DNA of 64,000 bases from Streptomyces sp. R44 (GTDB lineage Bacteria; Actinomycetota; Actinomycetes; Streptomycetales; Streptomycetaceae). The stretch spans positions 3,658,001-3,722,000 of the forward strand of contig NZ_CP163444.1 of NCBI RefSeq assembly GCF_041053105.1, written 5' to 3'. The notes under the pieces are model-generated. The model did no database searches, was not told the origin of the DNA, and saw nothing but the letters and a program-made list of their open reading frames with translations. Positions 61,257-64,000 of this stretch are shown piece by piece; position 1 is the first letter of the stretch; every line of letters begins with the position of its first letter. The position numbers were made by a program, and so were the translations under genes.

Positions 61257-62531
61257 TCAGAACTCCAGCACCTCGCGGTCGAGCGGATACCGCGCACGGT
61301 GCGGGCCCTCGTACGGCGAGGGCGTGATCGGCAGGACGCCGGTCGGCTGCAGGCCCAGGTTGTCGTCCCAGATGCGGGGTTCGACCTGTCCGACGACGCG
61401 GAACTCCCGGAAGGTGAACGGCGGGCTGTCGGTCGGGAAGAACTCGGCTGTGGTCATCACCTGGAAGTGCAGGTGCGGCGTGGTCGAGTTGCCGCTGTTG
61501 CCGATCAGCCCGAGAACCCGGCCGGGTTCGACGCGGTCGCCTTCCCGGACCATGAGCGAGCCGGGCTTCAGGTGGGCGTAGAGCAGATAGCGGCCCGGCG
61601 CGACCTCCAGGGTGACGTGGTTGCCGACGGTCTCCTCGATCGGCGGGACCGGTGGGGTGACGGGCGGCGCATTGTCCGGGATCCCGTCCTGGACCTCCAC
61701 CACTCTGCCGCCGGCCGCGGCGACCACCGGCTGCCGGTAGCTCAGGTAGCTGGTGAGCCGCGCGGGGTCGCCTTCCCAGGTCTGTCCTTGCTCGCCGACC
61801 CGGTACCAGTCGATCGCGAAGCGCTGCGGCACGTCGAAGCGGCCGTTGATCGGGCCGAGTCCGCGCCGGTGGTGGGTGTTGCCGCAACACGACTCGCTGG
61901 AGTACCAGGTGCCGGGGCGGACCGGCGCGTTCAGGTTCATCGGCGCGGTGCGGCCGGTCGGGGTGACCTGAACCGTCTCCTCGAACGGGGAGGAACCGGA
62001 GGCGGTGACGACAGCACCCGCGAGATGGTGTTCGAGGACCTTGGGCACCCGCTGACCGCGCTCAAGAGCCAGGTCGAGCCAGATGACCCACTGCTGGGAG
62101 CCCGGGATGACGGTCGGCGTCGGCCCCGGGGGCGCTGGGGTGTACCCGTCCGCGCCCGGCAGGGGATCACCCACGGGATTGGCGGCATCGGCCAGCGCCT
62201 GGCCACTCAGCGAGCCCACCACCAGGTGGGTGCGGGCGTCCCGGACCTCGACACGATCGAGGCGCACGTGCGTACTGCTGGGCAGTGCGTTCGTGGTGAG
62301 CAGTTCGTACGAGAGGTGCGTCCTGCCGTCCGTGGCATGGAACGGCGTCGGTTCGGTCATCACCGCCGCCGTCAACGGCGTGAACTGTGGGCCGGGTGCC
62401 GGACCGGCCGCGTCGGTCCCGAATCCGGGTGGCGTGGAAGCCGTCAGCATGCCGGCTGCGAGCACGGCGGTCACGAGCCCGCGACGTAGCGGGCTCCGGC
62501 CGGTGCGGGTGCGAGGGTCGCGCTTTGCCAT
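61257..62531 (-). CDS. Secreted M23-family peptidase (LytM-like), 424 aa
   Basis: A signal peptide (about 1-42, with RRGLVTAVLAAGMLTASTPP) leads to a beta-rich N-terminal domain of about 190 residues. This is followed by an M23 fold: NTHHRRGLGPINGRFDVPQR with Asp in FAIDWYR, then VVAAAGGRVVEVQD, YLLYAHLKPGSLMVREGDRV and HLHFQVM. The metal ligands are spaced as in LytM peptidases but the first His region is atypical (HHRRGLG), and the PHLHFQ motif is intact. It may cut peptidoglycan cross-links. ATG 62531 follows GGAAGAG. It is adjacent to tRNA-Arg with no integrase. Confidence 0.86.
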   Translation of the reverse strand: MAKRDPRTRTGRSPLRRGLVTAVLAAGMLTASTPPGFGTDAAGPAPGPQFTPLTAAVMTEPTPFHATDGRTHLSYELLTTNALPSSTHVRLDRVEVRDARTHLVVGSLSGQALADAANPVGDPLPGADGYTPAPPGPTPTVIPGSQQWVIWLDLALERGQRVPKVLEHHLAGAVVTASGSSPFEETVQVTPTGRTAPMNLNAPVRPGTWYSSESCCGNTHHRRGLGPINGRFDVPQRFAIDWYRVGEQGQTWEGDPARLTSYLSYRQPVVAAAGGRVVEVQDGIPDNAPPVTPPVPPIEETVGNHVTLEVAPGRYLLYAHLKPGSLMVREGDRVEPGRVLGLIGNSGNSTTPHLHFQVMTTAEFFPTDSPPFTFREFRVVGQVEPRIWDDNLGLQPTGVLPITPSPYEGPHRARYPLDREVLEF

Positions 62532-62853
62532 GGTGCTCTTCCAGTCGTCGGGTCCCGGGCCGTGAAGGGCACCGGCACGCCCCGCGCCGAGGCGCAGGCC
62601 CATGTGTAACCCGGCGACGCGCCGCTCCGGGCCGAGGGCACCGGAGCCAGGTCCGAACTGCACCCGTCCAGCCCCATGACCAGCGAACCCGGGTCACAGG
62701 GCGAGCCGCCCAGGACGGAGGGCACCCATCGGACGCGGTGGGTGCCCTTCGGCGTGTGTGCCGTCTTCGTCCTCGCGGGTCGCGCCCCCTCTGCCAGGGG
62801 CCCGGCCGGTTCTATCCTGGCCTTCACCTACAGGGGGAAAGCTGGGGGGAACG
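62532..62853. other. 322-bp divergent intergenic region
   Basis: It contains promoter DNA for the M23 gene and the Cys-rich protein, and a 10-bp perfect hairpin (62719-62728 with 62739-62748) that could be a terminator or attenuator. No coding ORF is convincing. Confidence 0.5.
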
Positions 62854-63219
62854 GTGGACTGGTTCTGGTGGGTTCTCATTCTGTTCTGGACCGGTGGCTT
62901 CGCCTGGGCCGCCGACAACGTCCGTACCGCGCTGCGCCATCGGCACGAGCGGAAGATGGAGTTGCTCGAGGCCACGAAGCAGGAACGGCTCGCTCTTGAG
63001 GCCGCGCACAAGACGCCCGAGCCCGTGTGCGGGTGCACGCATCACCTCGCCAAGCACGACAGGCAGGGCCGGTGCCACGAGCGGGTCGAGGTGCCCACGG
63101 CCTGGGACGAGAACAAGAAGCCGGTCCGGTACGAGGCCGGTGAGTGCAACTGTCAGCAGTACGTGGGGCCGCAGCCCCTGTCCCAGGTGTACGCGGACGA
63201 GCTGACCGATCTGGCCTAG
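62854..63219 (+). CDS. Membrane-anchored Cys/His-rich protein of unknown function, 121 aa
   Basis: An N-terminal membrane helix (about 3-20, WFWWVLILFWTGGFAWAA) is followed by a charged, coiled-coil-like helix (about 24-50) and a compact domain with C59, C61, H63, H64, C74, H75, C98 and C100 (CGCTHHLAKHDRQGRCHER; GECNCQQYVG). This Cys/His pattern suggests a zinc- or iron-binding site. GTG 62854 is chosen because it starts at the helix and has GGGGGGA upstream. No family could be named. It shares a symmetric terminator with the next gene. Confidence 0.78.
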   Translation: MDWFWWVLILFWTGGFAWAADNVRTALRHRHERKMELLEATKQERLALEAAHKTPEPVCGCTHHLAKHDRQGRCHERVEVPTAWDENKKPVRYEAGECNCQQYVGPQPLSQVYADELTDLA

Positions 63220-63272
63220 GCCGTCCCTTCCGGATCTTGCCTGACCCGCAAGATCCGGAAGAGACGGCCTAG
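63216..63272. terminator. Symmetric bidirectional terminator containing both stop codons
   Basis: CTAGGCCGTC and TTCCGGATCTTGC on the left pair with GCAAGATCCGGAA and GACGGCCTAG on the right, with a 2x2 internal loop and a 7-nt hairpin loop. The TAG stops of both convergent genes lie in the outer stem. Confidence 0.85.
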
Positions 63273-64000
63273 CGGCGCAGTTCCTCCGGGCAGGCCGTGC
63301 CCCGTGACAGCTTGTACGGGGCGGCCAGGCGGTACACGCCCGCCTTCGGGGCGACGAGTTCCGTCCATTCATCGCCCTCGATGTCCGCCTCCGCCTTGAA
63401 GAGGCAGCCCTTCTCGTTGGCGAAGACCTTCGGGAGCTCGGTCTCCGACTCCTCGCGGGCCACCTTCGAGGCCTCCGTCTCCTGCGGCGGTTCGATCTTG
63501 CCGCCGTGCTCGTCGACGAGCGCCAGCCACGGCGAGTACGGGACGCGGATGAGGACCCGGCCCGGGCGGTCGACCCGGATCACGACCTCGTTCTCCTCCG
63601 CGCTCTGCACCTCGGCCGGCGGGTCGGCGAGGGGGGTCGGGTTCTGCACCTCGTACAGCCGCCAGTTCTCGTCGGACCAGACCTGGTTCAGGTACGGCAG
63701 GCCCTCGCGGACCAGCTCGGCCTCCTGCGCGGCGCCCGAGTCGGGGGCGCCGGTGGGCAGCACCACGTAGTGGACGGCCCAGCGGTCGAGCCAGTCCTGG
63801 TAGTTCGAGGCGTTCAGCGTGTCGTCGTAGAAGAGCGGGTTGCGCTCCATGTCCGCCTGCCGGTTCCAGCCGCGCGCCAGGTTGATGTACGGGCTGAGCG
63901 CGGAGGACTCGCGGTGGCTGGAGGCCGGCACGACCTCGACGCGCGCCTTGCCCGCGTCCCGTACCTGGAGCTGGTTCACCAGGGGGGCCAGCTCGCGGGC
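63269..64000 (-). CDS. C-terminal part of a large protein, probably membrane-associated (5' end outside window)
   Basis: At least 243 C-terminal codons lie in the window, and the frame is open at the right edge (the edge encodes ARELAPLVNQLQVRDAG). The visible part is soluble: SPYINLARGWNRQADMERNP, DDTLNASNYQDWLDRWAVHY and a beta-rich end domain (VVIRVDRPGRVLIRVPYSPW). This kind of tail follows a multi-helix GT-C-like membrane domain in some Streptomyces proteins, so a membrane glycosyltransferase-like protein is possible but not shown here. It is convergent with the Cys-rich protein gene. Confidence 0.72.
   Translation of the reverse strand, partial: ARELAPLVNQLQVRDAGKARVEVVPASSHRESSALSPYINLARGWNRQADMERNPLFYDDTLNASNYQDWLDRWAVHYVVLPTGAPDSGAAQEAELVREGLPYLNQVWSDENWRLYEVQNPTPLADPPAEVQSAEENEVVIRVDRPGRVLIRVPYSPWLALVDEHGGKIEPPQETEASKVAREESETELPKVFANEKGCLFKAEADIEGDEWTELVAPKAGVYRLAAPYKLSRGTACPEELRR

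Noticed and set aside
61086..63272. Integrated element at tRNA-Arg
   Set aside because: No integrase, excisionase or repeat of the tRNA 3' end was found downstream. The following genes look like normal chromosomal genes.

Overview
The window is a 64-kb chromosomal segment of a Streptomyces (or a very close relative). GC is very high throughout, third codon positions are almost all G or C, GTG and TTG starts are common, and genes often overlap by 4 bp (ATGA, GTGA, TTGA). Several loci are Actinobacteria- or Streptomyces-specific: an HrdD-type sigma factor, a SepX/GlpR-like division protein, a DUF6227-type protein, and an AfsR-like BTAD/NB-ARC regulator. It reads as chromosome core or near-core. 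There is no polyketide/NRPS cluster, prophage, CRISPR array or recognisable defence island.

Layout. 1-4.7 kb: end of a probable GNAT gene, a small stress-type protein, then a Baeyer-Villiger monooxygenase / hydrolase / SDR operon with a divergent MerR regulator. 4.8-11.8 kb: a lipoprotein / adaptor / ABC ATPase / permease operon and an SH3 protein facing a histidine kinase-response regulator pair. An 11-bp-period direct repeat before the ABC operon suggests the response regulator controls it. 11.8-14.4 kb: exonuclease III, a GNAT, a short M9 collagenase-like protease and tRNA-Ala(CGC). 14.5-20.3 kb: a conserved actinobacterial block (sepX-like, rimJ, mog, moaC, moeA/glp-like, galU, 5-FTHF cyclo-ligase) linking molybdenum cofactor-type proteins with cell division.

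20.3-29.3 kb: penicillin acylase-family hydrolase, a K+/H+-type antiporter with an apparent CTG start, an MFS exporter, a FmdB zinc-ribbon protein (probable Ruc orthologue) under a near-perfect CIRCE/HrcA site, an MTA phosphorylase, a CpaB-like protein and mscL with a 12-bp tandem repeat in its leader. 29.1-34.6 kb: a translationally coupled operon for a NarB/NapA-like molybdoenzyme with Fe-S, Rieske and b-type membrane subunits. 34.7-35.3 kb: a deletion scar holding 5'-truncated fragments of a PflA-type activase and a sirohydrochlorin chelatase.

35.3-44.8 kb: LtrA-like membrane protein, AfsR-like ATPase regulator, SDR, P1-type peptidase, DUF6227-like protein, glycosyltransferase, and a secreted collagen-like protein with 27 exact Gly-Ala-Thr repeats. 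44.9-48.6 kb: fructose PTS operon fruR-fruK-fruA. 48.8-57.8 kb: two DHA2-type drug exporters with their regulators, hrdD, a questin oxidase-like gene, and a MarR/dioxygenase divergent pair with matched operators. 58-64 kb: M6 metalloprotease, acyl-CoA synthetase, tRNA-Arg(CCT), an M23 peptidase, a Cys-rich membrane-anchored protein and the C-terminus of a larger protein cut by the window edge.

Two copies of an intergenic element of about 210-246 bp, with long imperfect terminal inverted repeats, lie in opposite orientation at 39.1 and 51.4 kb. One copy carries a second hairpin repeat inserted in it. This is the best candidate here for an uncharacterised genetic element. The CIRCE-FmdB unit is the best candidate for a regulatory link worth testing.
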